From Neisseria mucosa (GTDB lineage Bacteria; Pseudomonadota; Gammaproteobacteria; Burkholderiales; Neisseriaceae): DNA of 64,000 nucleotides. The stretch lies in assembly GCF_003044445.1 (NCBI RefSeq), contig NZ_POWX01000010.1, positions 22,256-86,255 on the forward strand, in the 5' to 3' direction. Position numbers and translations under genes: made by a program. Under the pieces are notes generated by a model. It made no database searches and was not told the DNA's origin. It saw only the letters and a program-made list of their open reading frames with translations. Within the stretch, counting starts at the first letter, position 1. The number at the start of each line of letters is the position of its first letter. Of this stretch, positions 1 through 8,345 are shown piece after piece.

Positions 1-230
1 TCATCTATCAAGGCAACGGCTTTGGGCTGGATTTTGACGGGCGCGACGCGCGGCTTGCCCAATAAGGTGGCAATGTCAACCATCACCGCTTCTCCTCCGG
101 GCGCGCACAAATTAACAGGCGCATCCTCGTGCAGCAAAGCTTGTGCGTAAGGCAGGCAGCCTTGATAGCCGCATTCTTGGCACTGGGTTTGCGGCAGTAG
201 GCGGTTGATGGTTTGAAGGTCGGTCGGCAT
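1..230 (-). CDS. RnfB-like 4Fe-4S ferredoxin, N-terminal part
   Basis: Only the first 76 codons are present; the frame runs open off the left edge. The start is the ATG at 228-230. The visible part has the N-terminal iron-sulfur signature of RnfB-type electron transport proteins: a CxxCGxxGC block at residues 17-25 and a fourth Cys at about 42 followed by APGG. In RnfB this small 4Fe-4S domain precedes two ferredoxin motifs, which would lie outside the window, so the full architecture and partner subunits cannot be judged. Likely role: cytoplasmic electron transfer. An alternative is a short stand-alone RnfB-like ferredoxin, which Neisseria are known to carry. Confidence 0.75.
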   Translation of the reverse strand, partial: MPTDLQTINRLLPQTQCQECGYQGCLPYAQALLHEDAPVNLCAPGGEAVMVDIATLLGKPRVAPVKIQPKAVALID

Positions 231-424
231 GGCAGATAGAGTCAAAATCGAAAAGGCGTATTTTATCGGGAAACGGAATGTAGGGGAATAAAGGGTTTGA
301 AAATAAAAGAGATTCTTCTATCGTTTTACAGCAAATTCAAGTAAGAATGATGGAATTTGAATGATGGTATAAATATCCTGTATTTGAACCTCATACGGTG
401 TGGCGGGTAGGAGCGTGGATATGG

Positions 425-468
425 AAGGTCGTCTGAAAATCCTGATTTCAGGTTTTCAGACGACCTTT
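425..468. terminator. Inverted mucDUS pair, terminator
   Basis: Two oppositely oriented AGGTCGTCTGAA copies with flanking A/T runs form a perfect hairpin just downstream of the leftward EEP-family gene. The same structure serves as uptake signal and probable intrinsic terminator. Confidence 0.75.
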
Positions 469-481
469 GTCGTTGGAACGG

Positions 482-1243
482 TCAAGGCAGTTTGGGTCGG
501 ACTTTGACGCTTAAGGGCAAGTGGTCGGATAGGCGTTGCCAGTTTTTGCCGTTGTGGATTTGGGAGTCTAGGACTTCCAGGTTGCGGGTATAGACGCGGT
601 CGAGGCTGAGGACGGGCAGGCGGGCGGGGAAGGTTTTGGGGCGTTTGCCGTTGCTGTCCACGAATACTTCGTTCAGGTTCAGGGCGTTGCCTAAGGACAG
701 GGCGGATTTTTGCCGCCAGTCGTTGAAGTCACCGGCGAGAATCAGCGGGCTTTGCGGATCGATGTGATGCACGACGTATTCGAAGATGGCGCGGTATTGT
801 TTGGCGCGGTCGGGTTCGCGCAGGTTGAGGTGGGCGCACAGGCAGACGAGCGGGGTGTCCCAACCTTCGGGCAGGACTTCGCAATGGAGGACGCCGCGCT
901 GTTCGAGTTTGTTGACGCTGATGTTGAGATTGTGGCGGGTTTCCAGCGGCAGGCGGCTGAGGATAGCGTTGCCGTGGTGGCGCTGCGGGTAAACGGCGTT
1001 TTTGCCGTAGCTGCGGTTGTAGGAAAGGCGGTCGCCGAGGATGTCGTAATGCGGTTGTTCGGGAAAGTCGGGCAGCCTGTTGCTGCGCATCAGGTGTTGA
1101 CCTTGCACTTCTTGCAAAAACAGGACATCCGAGCCTATGCCGCGCAGCTCTTCCGCCATACTGTCCACTTGGACTTTGCGGTTGAGCGCGGACATGCCTT
1201 TGTGCATGTTGTATGAGGTGATGGTAATCGGGCGGGGGGACAT
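482..1243 (-). CDS. Endonuclease/exonuclease/phosphatase (EEP) family protein
   Basis: A 253-aa protein of the DNase I-like EEP superfamily. Visible catalytic landmarks are LQEVQ (metal-binding Glu near residue 45), GDFND (about residue 172) and the C-terminal SDHLPL with the catalytic His. There is no signal peptide, so it is probably cytoplasmic. It resembles the YbhP/YafD type; the substrate (nucleic acid or a phospholipid-related phosphodiester) cannot be told from sequence. In E. coli ybhP sits beside clsB, but here the cardiolipin-synthase-like gene is about 54 kb away. The gene is monocistronic: DUS hairpin downstream, CREE upstream. Confidence 0.85.
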   Translation of the reverse strand: MSPRPITITSYNMHKGMSALNRKVQVDSMAEELRGIGSDVLFLQEVQGQHLMRSNRLPDFPEQPHYDILGDRLSYNRSYGKNAVYPQRHHGNAILSRLPLETRHNLNISVNKLEQRGVLHCEVLPEGWDTPLVCLCAHLNLREPDRAKQYRAIFEYVVHHIDPQSPLILAGDFNDWRQKSALSLGNALNLNEVFVDSNGKRPKTFPARLPVLSLDRVYTRNLEVLDSQIHNGKNWQRLSDHLPLSVKVRPKLP

Positions 1244-1348
1244 GATGTGTAACCGTAGTGTGTGAATCGTTTGTCGTTGTATTAATAGTATAGCACTGCA
1301 AGTGTTTGGTTTCAGTAAAGATTTGATGGGCTGGCGGCTGCTTGAAGG

Positions 1349-1505
1349 TATAGTCGATTAACTTTAAACCAGTACGGCGTTGCCTCGCCTTAGCTCAAAG
1401 AGAACGATTCTCTAAGGTGCTGAAGCACCAAGTGAATCGGTTCCGTACTATTTGTACTGTCTGCGGCTTCGTCGCCTTGTCCTGATTTAAATTTAATCCA
1501 CTATA
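1349..1505. repeat. Correia element (CREE), full length 157 bp
   Basis: Starts TATAGTCGATTAAC and ends TTTAATCCACTATA, with TA at both ends as expected from TA target duplication. It keeps the central segment missing from short copies. The left terminal repeat carries one change (GTGG to GTCG). Correia elements are Neisseria-specific, non-autonomous, and can carry promoter and IHF-binding activity. Confidence 0.9.
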
Positions 1506-1507
1506 AA

Positions 1508-1541
1508 ACGTCGTCTGAAAGGTTTCAGACGACGTTTGAGG
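1508..1541. terminator. Inverted DUS-variant hairpin
   Basis: ACGTCGTCTGAA and its inverse, one base off mucDUS (G to C at position 3), separated by only a few bases. It lies just downstream of the leftward glycosyltransferase gene and abuts the CREE. Confidence 0.6.
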
Positions 1542-1562
1542 GGGAAGTACGCATAAAACGGT

Positions 1563-3116
1563 TTATTTTATGAACTCGTCCATGCCATGTTCGCAGCGAA
1601 TTTTTTGTTCGGACAGCGTGGCTTTGAGCAGGGCGTCGTTTTGCGGCAGGGCGTCGCGTTCGGCTTCGTGGTGCCAGAGGTGGTAGGCGATGCCGGCGAA
1701 TTTGAGATTGTGGCGTTTCATGCCGTTATGGAAGAGGCGGGCGACGAACTCGCTGTCTTCGCGCCCCCAGCCGACAAAGCGGTTGTCGAAGCCGTTGACG
1801 GCAAGCGCATCGCTGCGGAAAAAGCCCATATTGCAGGTTTTGATGCCTTTGTGTTTGCGGCTGCTTTGTCTGCCGATCAGGGCGGACAGGCTACGGCAGC
1901 GTAGGGCGGACAGGCGTTTTTCTATGCCTTGGCTGAACGCGGACAAATCGGGCAATTCGCCGGAATCTAAAATTTCTTCGGTGCGCGCTTGGGTCAGGAT
2001 GACGCGCGAACCTTGTATCAGCCTGCCTTTGCGCGCGAGTTTGAGGTGGTCGGCGATGAAGGACGGGTCGAGTATCATGTCGCCGTCGATAAGGATGATG
2101 TAGTCGCTTTTTGCCTGCGCCAGCGCGCGGTTGCGTGATTCGGCGGCGCGGAAGCCGTCGTCCGGCCGCCAAGAATGTTTGACGGGGATGTCGGTGTGGC
2201 TGCGGATGAACTCGACAACCTCGGCAGTGTCTTGGCGTGAACCGTCGTCGGCGACGATGATTTCGTCGGGCAGGCGGGTTTGCGCGAGCGCGGATTTTAA
2301 AACCAGCTCCAGCGCATCGGGGCGGTTGTAGGTGGTCACAATCAGGGCGACGCTGATGTTGCGGTTGCGCTCGTAAAGTTTGACGTATTTGTAGTACGAA
2401 CCTTGCGCATTGGCGATGGAAATGGTCAGACCGTCCGCACCGTAGGCAAAGCCGCGTTTGAGCAGGTAGTTTTTGACAAACGATACGCTGCCGTGCAACA
2501 GGGCTTTGAAGGGTGAGCTGTCTTTTTTGTAGCGGTTTTCTTCGGCGTAGAGCGAGCTGTATTGCTGCATTTTTTGAATCAGCCCTTCGGCGTTTTCGAA
2601 GGAATAGTGTTTCAGACGACCTTCGAGCGGACGGACGTTTGCATCGGGCGGCAAAATCAGCGATTCATGCACCTGACGGTCGGAAAAACGGGTAAAGCGT
2701 CGGTGGTAAAGGCGCGGGATCATGTCGGGATACCAGCCGCAGGCTTTGATCAGGCGGCCGTTGTAGTGGTTCAGGCGCGAGAGCGAGAAGATGTTTTGTT
2801 CTTTGTTTTCCGCCACGGCTTTGCGGATGGCGGCAATCAGTTCGCCGTCTGCCACTTCGTCGCTGTCTATGCTGAATATCCAATTGTTTTGCGCGAGGCG
2901 GGCGGCGAGGTTTTTCATCGGGCCGAAGCCGATGAAGTCGTATTTGTAATAACTGACGTTGGTGAAGCGTTCGGCAATTTCAAAGGTGCGGTCGGTCGAG
3001 CCGTTGTCGAGCAGCAAAACTTCGTCGAAGTCTTGAAGCGCGGTCAATACTTCGGTCAGATAGCGTTCCGAGTTTTTGACCAACATGGCTGCTGTGGCGG
3101 GAATTTTCGGGTTCAT
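1563..3116 (-). CDS. Two-domain family 2 glycosyltransferase (LgtF/WaaE-like plus second GT2)
   Basis: 517 aa with two GT-A transferase domains in tandem. Residues 1 to about 250 look like the LPS core beta-1,4-glucosyltransferase group (LgtF/WaaE): a TAAMLVKNSE start and a DSDE metal-binding motif. The second half, from about residue 253, starts like a canonical GT2 (VTTYNRPDALELVL, VADDGS, then IDGDM) and ends with a Glyco_transf_7C-type segment including GWGREDSEF. Likely cytoplasmic, transferring sugars to lipooligosaccharide or another surface glycan. Neighbours are not LOS genes, so the acceptor is unknown. The fusion implies two successive sugar additions; this is inference. Confidence 0.8.
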   Translation of the reverse strand: MNPKIPATAAMLVKNSERYLTEVLTALQDFDEVLLLDNGSTDRTFEIAERFTNVSYYKYDFIGFGPMKNLAARLAQNNWIFSIDSDEVADGELIAAIRKAVAENKEQNIFSLSRLNHYNGRLIKACGWYPDMIPRLYHRRFTRFSDRQVHESLILPPDANVRPLEGRLKHYSFENAEGLIQKMQQYSSLYAEENRYKKDSSPFKALLHGSVSFVKNYLLKRGFAYGADGLTISIANAQGSYYKYVKLYERNRNISVALIVTTYNRPDALELVLKSALAQTRLPDEIIVADDGSRQDTAEVVEFIRSHTDIPVKHSWRPDDGFRAAESRNRALAQAKSDYIILIDGDMILDPSFIADHLKLARKGRLIQGSRVILTQARTEEILDSGELPDLSAFSQGIEKRLSALRCRSLSALIGRQSSRKHKGIKTCNMGFFRSDALAVNGFDNRFVGWGREDSEFVARLFHNGMKRHNLKFAGIAYHLWHHEAERDALPQNDALLKATLSEQKIRCEHGMDEFIK

Positions 3117-3120
3117 GATG

Positions 3121-3152
3121 AGGTCGTCTGAAAAGGGGTCGTCTGAAAAATC
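3121..3152. repeat. Tandem direct mucDUS copies
   Basis: Two GGTCGTCTGAAAA units in the same orientation, separated by a few bases, between the glycosyltransferase and nucleoside hydrolase genes. Most intergenic DUS pairs here are inverted, so this direct pair is unlikely to form a terminator. Confidence 0.8.
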
Positions 3153-3164
3153 AAAATCGGGAAA

Positions 3165-4118
3165 TCAAGGCAGTTCGGCAATGGCGGCGGTCAGTTCTTC
3201 AAACATACGGTCGGCATCGACTTCGGTGATCCAAAGCGCGTTGGGCGTTTTGCCGGTCGTGCCGTGCCAATCGACGGCGCACGCGCCGCTGGACAGTCCG
3301 CTTTGCGTCTCCACATCCACGCGGCACATCCTGCCTGAAAACAATTCGGGGAACACGGCGCAGATGACAGCGCAAGGGTCGTGCAGCGGACCGCCTTCCA
3401 AGCCGAACTGCTGAATGTCGAAACGTTCGTAACTTTGCAGAATATCCGCCAAACGGCTGCCGTTGGCGTTTTTCAGACGACGTAAGCGGTTCATGCGTTC
3501 GGAAGTGATTTGCGCCTTGTGGGTAACGTCCAGCGGCAATATCGTAATCGGCGCGCCGCTTTGCAACATGATTTGCGCCGCGTGCGGGTCGGTGAAGAAA
3601 TTGAACTCGGCGGCAGGCGTCATGTTGCCCGCTTCAAAATAATTGCCGCCCATCAGGACAATGCGTTTGATGGCGCGGACGGCTTCCGGCGCGATGCTCA
3701 ACGCCAGCGCGATATTGGTCAGCGGGCCTATCGGACACAAAGTAATCGAAGCGTCTTCGGCGCGGCTCAAAGTTTCCACCAAATACGCAACCGCGTGCTG
3801 CTTTTGCAAAGGACAGCGCGGTTCGTGCAACGCCGTACCGTCCAAACCTGTTTTGCCGTGTACCGCTTCCGCGGTTTCCAGTTCGCGCAATAAAGGCTTG
3901 ACTGCGCCGGCGTAAACAGGGAAATCTTCCTCGCCCGCCCAGTCGCAGATGATGCACGCGTTTTTAGCCGTCAAATCCATACCGACATTGCCGGCGACGA
4001 CGGTCATGCCCAAAAAATCGACCAAGCCGCGCCGTGCCAGACCGTGTGCCGCCAAAATGGCTGCGGCATCGTCCTGCCCGGGGTCGGTATCGATAATCAA
4101 ACGGATTTTTTCGTTCAT
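3165..4118 (-). CDS. Nucleoside hydrolase (inosine-uridine preferring family)
   Basis: About 317 aa from the ATG at 4116-4118. It has the family hallmark DTDPGQDDA at the N-terminus (calcium-binding aspartates), HGKTGLDG in the middle and HDPCAV near the C-terminus. The family hydrolyses the N-glycosidic bond of ribonucleosides for purine/pyrimidine salvage; substrate class (RihA/B/C) is not resolved. The open frame extends upstream to 4184, but that would place 22 extra residues over the promoter region of the divergent dusC gene, so the MNEKIRLIIDTD start is preferred; an ATG two codons earlier (4124) is possible. The gene shares a short divergent promoter region with dusC. Confidence 0.88.
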   Translation of the reverse strand: MNEKIRLIIDTDPGQDDAAAILAAHGLARRGLVDFLGMTVVAGNVGMDLTAKNACIICDWAGEEDFPVYAGAVKPLLRELETAEAVHGKTGLDGTALHEPRCPLQKQHAVAYLVETLSRAEDASITLCPIGPLTNIALALSIAPEAVRAIKRIVLMGGNYFEAGNMTPAAEFNFFTDPHAAQIMLQSGAPITILPLDVTHKAQITSERMNRLRRLKNANGSRLADILQSYERFDIQQFGLEGGPLHDPCAVICAVFPELFSGRMCRVDVETQSGLSSGACAVDWHGTTGKTPNALWITEVDADRMFEELTAAIAELP

Positions 4119-4212
4119 CGCCATCGCTTGCGCCGTCCATGTGGAAAGCGTGTATTTTAACCGATATACCGCTACAATACGCATTTCCTTTTTTCAGACG
4201 ACCTCCTCCGAT

Positions 4213-5178
4213 ATGCAGCTTATCCTTGCGCCCATGCAGGGGCTGGTGGACGATGTGATGCGCGATTTGCTGACCCGTATCGGCGGCTACGACGAATGCG
4301 TCAGCGAGTTCGTCCGCATTACCCACACCGTCCATTCCCGTTCCACCTGGCTCAAATACGCCCCCGAAATCGCCAACGGCAACAAGACCCCCGCCGGCAC
4401 GCCCTGTACCGTTCAGCTTTTGGGCAGCGACGCCGACAATATGGCGGTCAACGCTTTGGAAGCCGTCCGCTTCGGTGCGGACAAAATCGACCTCAACTTC
4501 GGTTGTCCCGCGCCGACGGTCAACAAACACAAAGGCGGCGCCGTCCTGCTCAAAGAACCCGACCTCATCCACCATATCGTCAAAACCCTGCGCCAACGCC
4601 TGCCCGAACACATCCCGCTCACCGGCAAAATGCGGCTCGGCTACGAAGACAAAAGCCTCGCGCTCGAATGCGCCGCCGCCATTGCCGAAGGCGGAGCCTG
4701 CGCCCTGACCGTACACGCCCGCACCAAAGTCGAAGGCTACGAACCGCCCGCGCATTGGGAATGGATACGCAAAATCCGCGAACACGTCGCCATCCCCGTA
4801 ACCGCCAACGGCGACGTGTTCAGCCTCAAAGACTATATCGGCATTAAAGAGATGACGGGCTGCAACAGCGTCATGCTCGGACGCGGCGCCGTCATCCGCC
4901 CTGATTTGGCACGCCAAATCAAACAATACGAAAACGGCGAAACCGTCCGTGATACCGATTTCGCCGAAGTGTCGAAGTGGATAAATCAATTTTTCCATTT
5001 GTGTCTCGCCAAAGAAGCAAACAACAAATACCCCGTCGCCCGTCTGAAACAATGGCTGGGCATGATGAAGAAAGAGTTTGGAGAAGCGCAGGAATTGTTT
5101 GACGAGGTAAGGGCGGTCAAAGACGCAGAAGAAGTCGCGCGGATTTTGGCGGCGTTTGAAGACAAGATGAATGCCTGA
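4213..5178 (+). CDS. dusC: tRNA-dihydrouridine synthase C
   Basis: 321 aa from the ATG at 4213, beginning QLILAPMQGLVDD as in the Dus family. It reduces a specific uridine to dihydrouridine in tRNA using FMN and NADPH (DusC acts on U16 in E. coli). Seen: LNFGCPAPTVNKHKGG containing the catalytic Cys, then VHARTK and TANGDV FMN-site motifs. The EFVR motif after residue 30 matches DusC rather than DusA/B. The frame is open back to 3949, but upstream residues are unrelated to Dus and overlap the divergent nucleoside hydrolase. A DUS sits immediately upstream of the start. Confidence 0.92.
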   Translation: MQLILAPMQGLVDDVMRDLLTRIGGYDECVSEFVRITHTVHSRSTWLKYAPEIANGNKTPAGTPCTVQLLGSDADNMAVNALEAVRFGADKIDLNFGCPAPTVNKHKGGAVLLKEPDLIHHIVKTLRQRLPEHIPLTGKMRLGYEDKSLALECAAAIAEGGACALTVHARTKVEGYEPPAHWEWIRKIREHVAIPVTANGDVFSLKDYIGIKEMTGCNSVMLGRGAVIRPDLARQIKQYENGETVRDTDFAEVSKWINQFFHLCLAKEANNKYPVARLKQWLGMMKKEFGEAQELFDEVRAVKDAEEVARILAAFEDKMNA

Positions 5179-5185
5179 TAATGAT

Positions 5186-5218
5186 GAGGTCGTCTAAAAC
5201 CGGATTTCAGACGACTTT
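5186..5218. terminator. Imperfect inverted DUS pair after dusC
   Basis: One arm reads GTCGTCTAAAA, one base off mucDUS; the inverse arm is TTTTCAGACGAC-like. Both support a hairpin followed by T residues directly after the dusC stop. Confidence 0.6.
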
Positions 5219-5271
5219 TAAACTCATCGCCTAAGGCGGAATAAAATAAAAACAGGACGTTTCTAAGCAGT

Positions 5272-5427
5272 TATAGTGGATTAACAAAAATCAGGACAAG
5301 GCGACGAAGCCGCAGACAGTACAGGTAGTACGGAACCGATTCACTTGGTGCTTCAGCACCTTAGAGAATCGTTCTCTTTGAGCTAAGGCGAGGTAACGCT
5401 GTACTGGTTTAAAGTTAATCCACTATA
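5272..5427. repeat. Correia element (CREE), full length 156 bp
   Basis: Full-length copy opening TATAGTGGATTAAC and closing TTAATCCACTATA, inverted relative to the copy at 1349. It ends about 80 bp upstream of the tautomerase start, so promoter activity from its right end could drive that gene (inference). Confidence 0.92.
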
Positions 5428-5508
5428 TTTCTCTTCCTGCGCAGGCGGGAGCAAGAAGGACGGTATGAATCGGGTTATTTGAATTACTACATCTTAGAAA
5501 GGACAATG

Positions 5509-5727
5509 ATGCCTTACGTCAATATCAAGGTAACGGGCGGTAGCGAGGCTCCGAGTGCCGAACAGAAAGCCGAGCTTATCCATGGCGTTACCGAGTTGCT
5601 TGCCCGTGTATTGAATAAAAATCCGCAGACCACGGTCGTCGTCATTGACGAAGTGGATATGGATAACTGGGGTATCGGGGGCGAGAGCATTACCGTGCGC
5701 CGCGCCAAATCGCAAAAATCAGGGTAA
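5509..5727 (+). CDS. 4-oxalocrotonate tautomerase family protein
   Basis: 72 aa, the usual size of the small tautomerases that work as homohexamers with the N-terminal proline as catalytic base. The frame opens at 5479, but the ATG at 5509 is chosen because it places Pro directly after the initiator Met (MPYVNIKVTGG), as the chemistry needs; an AAAGGA ribosome site lies about 7 bp upstream. No aromatic-degradation genes are nearby, so the substrate is unknown; such stand-alone copies often have promiscuous enol-keto activity. It lies between two Correia elements and is probably monocistronic. Confidence 0.85.
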   Translation: MPYVNIKVTGGSEAPSAEQKAELIHGVTELLARVLNKNPQTTVVVIDEVDMDNWGIGGESITVRRAKSQKSG

Positions 5728-5832
5728 GCGCGCCTTGTCGGGAATGGGTAGCGTCATATCGGCTTGCGTCTGCGCGAAAAAGGGAAATGACAGCGATACA
5801 AAAAGCGGGTTTGGGATACTTGTCTGCAATGT

Positions 5833-5939
5833 TATAGTGGATTAACTTTAAACCATTACGGCGTTGTCTCGCCTTGCCGTACTATCTGTACTGTCTGCGG
5901 CTTCGTCGCCTTGTCCTGATTTAAATTTAATCCACTATA
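5833..5939. repeat. Correia element (CREE), short form 107 bp
   Basis: Both terminal repeats are intact, but the central ~50 bp (the segment with GCTGAAGCACC) is deleted, giving the well-known short variant that lacks the IHF-site region. One substitution is visible (ACCATTACGG instead of ACCAGTACGG). Confidence 0.9.
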
Positions 5940-5971
5940 GGATATGACTTTTTTCCTGTTCATCGAAACTC

Positions 5972-6009
5972 AAAAGGTCGTCTGAAACCGGATTTCAGAC
6001 GACCTTTTT
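5972..6009 (-). terminator. Inverted mucDUS terminator of cycP
   Basis: Perfect inverted AGGTCGTCTGAA pair with short loop and T run on the leftward strand, just after the cycP stop. Confidence 0.8.
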
Positions 6010-6027
6010 GCGTTTCTGCGCAGCAGC

Positions 6028-6486
6028 TTATTCTTCCGGAGCGCGGAAGGTGTCGTGGCAGGATTTGCAGCTTGCGCCGGTTTCGCCGTAAGCGGTTTTG
6101 ATTTCTTCCAGCTTGCCGGTTTGTGCGGCGGCGTTCAGTTTTTCAACGGCTGCGGCGAATTTGTCCTCTTCGGCTTTGAATTTGGCCGCATCAGACCAAA
6201 CCGCAGGCAGGGCGCGGCCGTTGCCTTTGTCGTCAGATTGGAAGAAGGTGAAAGGTTTTTTGCTGGTTTCGGCAAAAGTTGCCGCAGCCTGCTTGAATTT
6301 TTCCACGTCGTAAGGCTCTTCGCCTTTTACCATTTTGCCCATGCTGGAGAACTCGGGCATCATGGATTTGAACGCGGTGGTACGGTCTTCGGAGATCGGA
6401 CCTTTGGGTTGCGCGGGTGCGCCGCCGCCGCAGGCAGCAAGGGTCAGGGCAGCGAGCAGCGCCGCTGAGAAGAGTTTGGTATTCAT
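6028..6486 (-). CDS. cycP: Cytochrome c' lipoprotein
   Basis: 152 aa from the ATG at 6484-6486. It has a lipoprotein signal peptide with the lipobox LAAC, a low-complexity linker, an all-helical cytochrome c' body and a C-terminal haem motif CKSCH (CxxCH) about 10 residues from the end, the normal position for this family. Cytochrome c' binds nitric oxide and in pathogenic Neisseria is a lipid-anchored protein that helps against NO and in denitrification. A longer frame starts 12 codons upstream, but MNTKLF is the natural signal-peptide start. No denitrification genes are adjacent. Confidence 0.9.
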   Translation of the reverse strand: MNTKLFSAALLAALTLAACGGGAPAQPKGPISEDRTTAFKSMMPEFSSMGKMVKGEEPYDVEKFKQAAATFAETSKKPFTFFQSDDKGNGRALPAVWSDAAKFKAEEDKFAAAVEKLNAAAQTGKLEEIKTAYGETGASCKSCHDTFRAPEE

Positions 6487-6612
6487 GGCTTTGGTGTCCT
6501 GTGATAGTATTTTGTTATTCATATTTTTCAGACGACATCCGAAGAGGTCGTCTGAAAAGTCGTAATCATACCTGAAATGGGTTTACAAAACGAGAAAAGA
6601 AAGGAAATAGTT

Positions 6613-7440
6613 ATGGCGATTTTGGTTACCGGCGCGTCAGCCGGTTTCGGCGAGGCGATGTGCCGCACGTTTGTACAGGCCGGTTATTCCGTTATCGGTG
6701 CGGCACGGCGCGGCGAGAAACTGCAGGCATTGGCAGCCGAATTGGGCGAGCGGTTTTATCCTTTGGAAATGGACGTTTCGCGTACCGAGTCGATACGCAA
6801 CGCGCTCGACAGCCTGCCTGAAAATTTTGCCGAAATCGATTGCCTGATCAACAACGCCGGATTGGCTTTGGGTTTGGAAACGGCGGACAAGGCAGATTTC
6901 AGCGATTGGGAAACCATGATTCAAACGAATATCGTTGGTCTGACTTTCCTGACGCGCCAAATCTTGCCGCAAATGGCGGAACGCAAACAAGGCTATATTA
7001 TGAATCTGGGTTCGATTGCCGGCAGCTATGCCTATGAAGGCAGCAATGTGTACGGCGCGACCAAGGCGTTTGTGCGCCAGTTCAGCATGAACCTGCGTGC
7101 GGAATTGGCGGATAAAAACATCCGCGTCACCAATATCGAGCCGGGTTTGTGCGGCGGTACCGAGTTTTCCAACGTCCGCTTTAAGGGCGATGACGAGCGG
7201 GCGAAAAAGGTTTATGAAAATGTTGAATCCATTCAGCCGCAAGACATTGCGGATACGGCTCTATGGCTTTATCAGCGTCCGGCACACATGAACGTCAACT
7301 CCATCGAAATCATGCCCGTCGCCCAAACCTTTGCCGGTATGAAAGTGATCCGCAATGCGCTGCCAGTGCCTGCACAGGCGGAGAATTTCGAAAAACAAAG
7401 TATGTCTTTGTTTGCACGGATTAAGTCGTGGTTTAAGTAG
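6613..7440 (+). CDS. ydfG: SDR-family NADP-dependent 3-hydroxy acid dehydrogenase
   Basis: 275 aa. The start at 6613 follows a good AAAGGA site. The N-terminal cofactor site is TGASAGFG, the NNAG motif is present (INNAGLAL), the catalytic Tyr-Lys is YGATK, and the PG motif follows (EPGL). This fits the YdfG group, which oxidises L-allo-threonine and 3-hydroxy acids and reduces malonic semialdehyde. The C-terminus carries about 30 extra residues ending in a basic amphipathic tail, longer than E. coli YdfG (248 aa); this tail is the unusual part. Monocistronic, ending at a DUS hairpin shared with the convergent DUF3108 gene. Confidence 0.85.
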   Translation: MAILVTGASAGFGEAMCRTFVQAGYSVIGAARRGEKLQALAAELGERFYPLEMDVSRTESIRNALDSLPENFAEIDCLINNAGLALGLETADKADFSDWETMIQTNIVGLTFLTRQILPQMAERKQGYIMNLGSIAGSYAYEGSNVYGATKAFVRQFSMNLRAELADKNIRVTNIEPGLCGGTEFSNVRFKGDDERAKKVYENVESIQPQDIADTALWLYQRPAHMNVNSIEIMPVAQTFAGMKVIRNALPVPAQAENFEKQSMSLFARIKSWFK

Positions 7441-7454
7441 GGTTTTGAAAGAAG

Positions 7455-7491
7455 AAAGGTCGTCTGAAAATGGTTTTCAGACGACCTTTTT
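7455..7491. terminator. Bidirectional inverted mucDUS terminator
   Basis: Perfect inverted DUS pair between the convergent ydfG and DUF3108 genes, with A run and T run on both sides. Confidence 0.8.
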
Positions 7492-7502
7492 AGTTAGGGA
7501 TT

Positions 7503-8201
7503 TTAGGGTTTGACAGGTTTGCCGTTGATGCTGACGGAAGTCAGTTTCAAATCGTAGGTTTTGCCGTCGTCGGTATAGCTGATTTGGGCGGGGATGTTGC
7601 CCAAGGCAGTGGCGAAAGAATAGGTTACAGTGTCATCGCCGCGTTGTACGCGGTATTTTTCGACGGGTGTGGCTTTGCCGTTCAGGGTATAGCTGCCGCT
7701 GCCGATTTTGCTCATACCGCTGACGGGATAGATTTTTTTGCCGTTGGTGATGCTCAGACGGGCAGGCAGTTTTGCATCGTTGGCGGCAAGCTGCCATGCC
7801 AGTGTGAATAAATCGCTGATGTTGCCACCGACCGTTTCGGTTTGCAGCTCGCCTGTTTTACCGTAGGTAACCTGATTGCCTCTAAATTTGGCTTCGGCAT
7901 AGGTTTTGCCGCCGCGGACGTCTTTGTAGTAACTCGGGCGGATGGTGTTGCCGTTGATGCTGCCGCCGGATTCGAAACGGATATGGTAGAGCGGGACTTT
8001 GATGGTCGATACGACTTTGTAGCCTTTACCGTTGCGGGTAAAGGTCATGGTCGCGGGCAGGGTGAGTCCGTTGTAGTGTCCGGCATATTGCAGGGAGACG
8101 GATTGCGGTAAGTTGGCGGCATAGGCGCTAGAGATAAATACGGGTGATGCAAATGCAGCTATCGTTAGGTTTAGGGATAAAGTGCGAAGATAGGGTTTCA
8201 T
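7503..8201 (-). CDS. DUF3108 domain periplasmic protein
   Basis: 232 aa with an N-terminal Sec signal peptide ending near SAYAANLPQ (predicted cleavage about residue 29). The rest is beta-rich with repeated GN/GK turns and matches the general shape of DUF3108 proteins, whose function is not established. It is exported, with no catalytic motif seen. In many beta- and gammaproteobacteria DUF3108 genes sit next to purN; the same pairing occurs here (purN is about 140 bp upstream on the same strand, with its own terminator between). Confidence 0.8.
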   Translation of the reverse strand: MKPYLRTLSLNLTIAAFASPVFISSAYAANLPQSVSLQYAGHYNGLTLPATMTFTRNGKGYKVVSTIKVPLYHIRFESGGSINGNTIRPSYYKDVRGGKTYAEAKFRGNQVTYGKTGELQTETVGGNISDLFTLAWQLAANDAKLPARLSITNGKKIYPVSGMSKIGSGSYTLNGKATPVEKYRVQRGDDTVTYSFATALGNIPAQISYTDDGKTYDLKLTSVSINGKPVKP

Positions 8202-8311
8202 GGCATTCCTCTATATATTTGATGTCGTGAAAAACGTTGTTTTGCAATCGGTTAAATCGATTATTATAAAGCTTAGTTCGTTAGGATATGAATAATTAAT
8301 TATAGAAATGC

Positions 8312-8338
8312 AAAAGGCCGGAGTTTATCCGGCCTTTT
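8312..8338 (-). terminator. Intrinsic terminator of purN (non-DUS)
   Basis: AAAAGGCCGGA / TCCGGCCTTTT stem of 11 bp with a 5-nt loop, immediately after the purN stop. Unusual here because it is not built from DUS. Confidence 0.85.
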
Positions 8339-8345
8339 AAGGGTT

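Noticed and set aside
5728..6009. tRNA or small RNA gene between the tautomerase and cycP genes
   Set aside because: The folded-looking sequence is the short Correia element and a DUS hairpin; no tRNA features.
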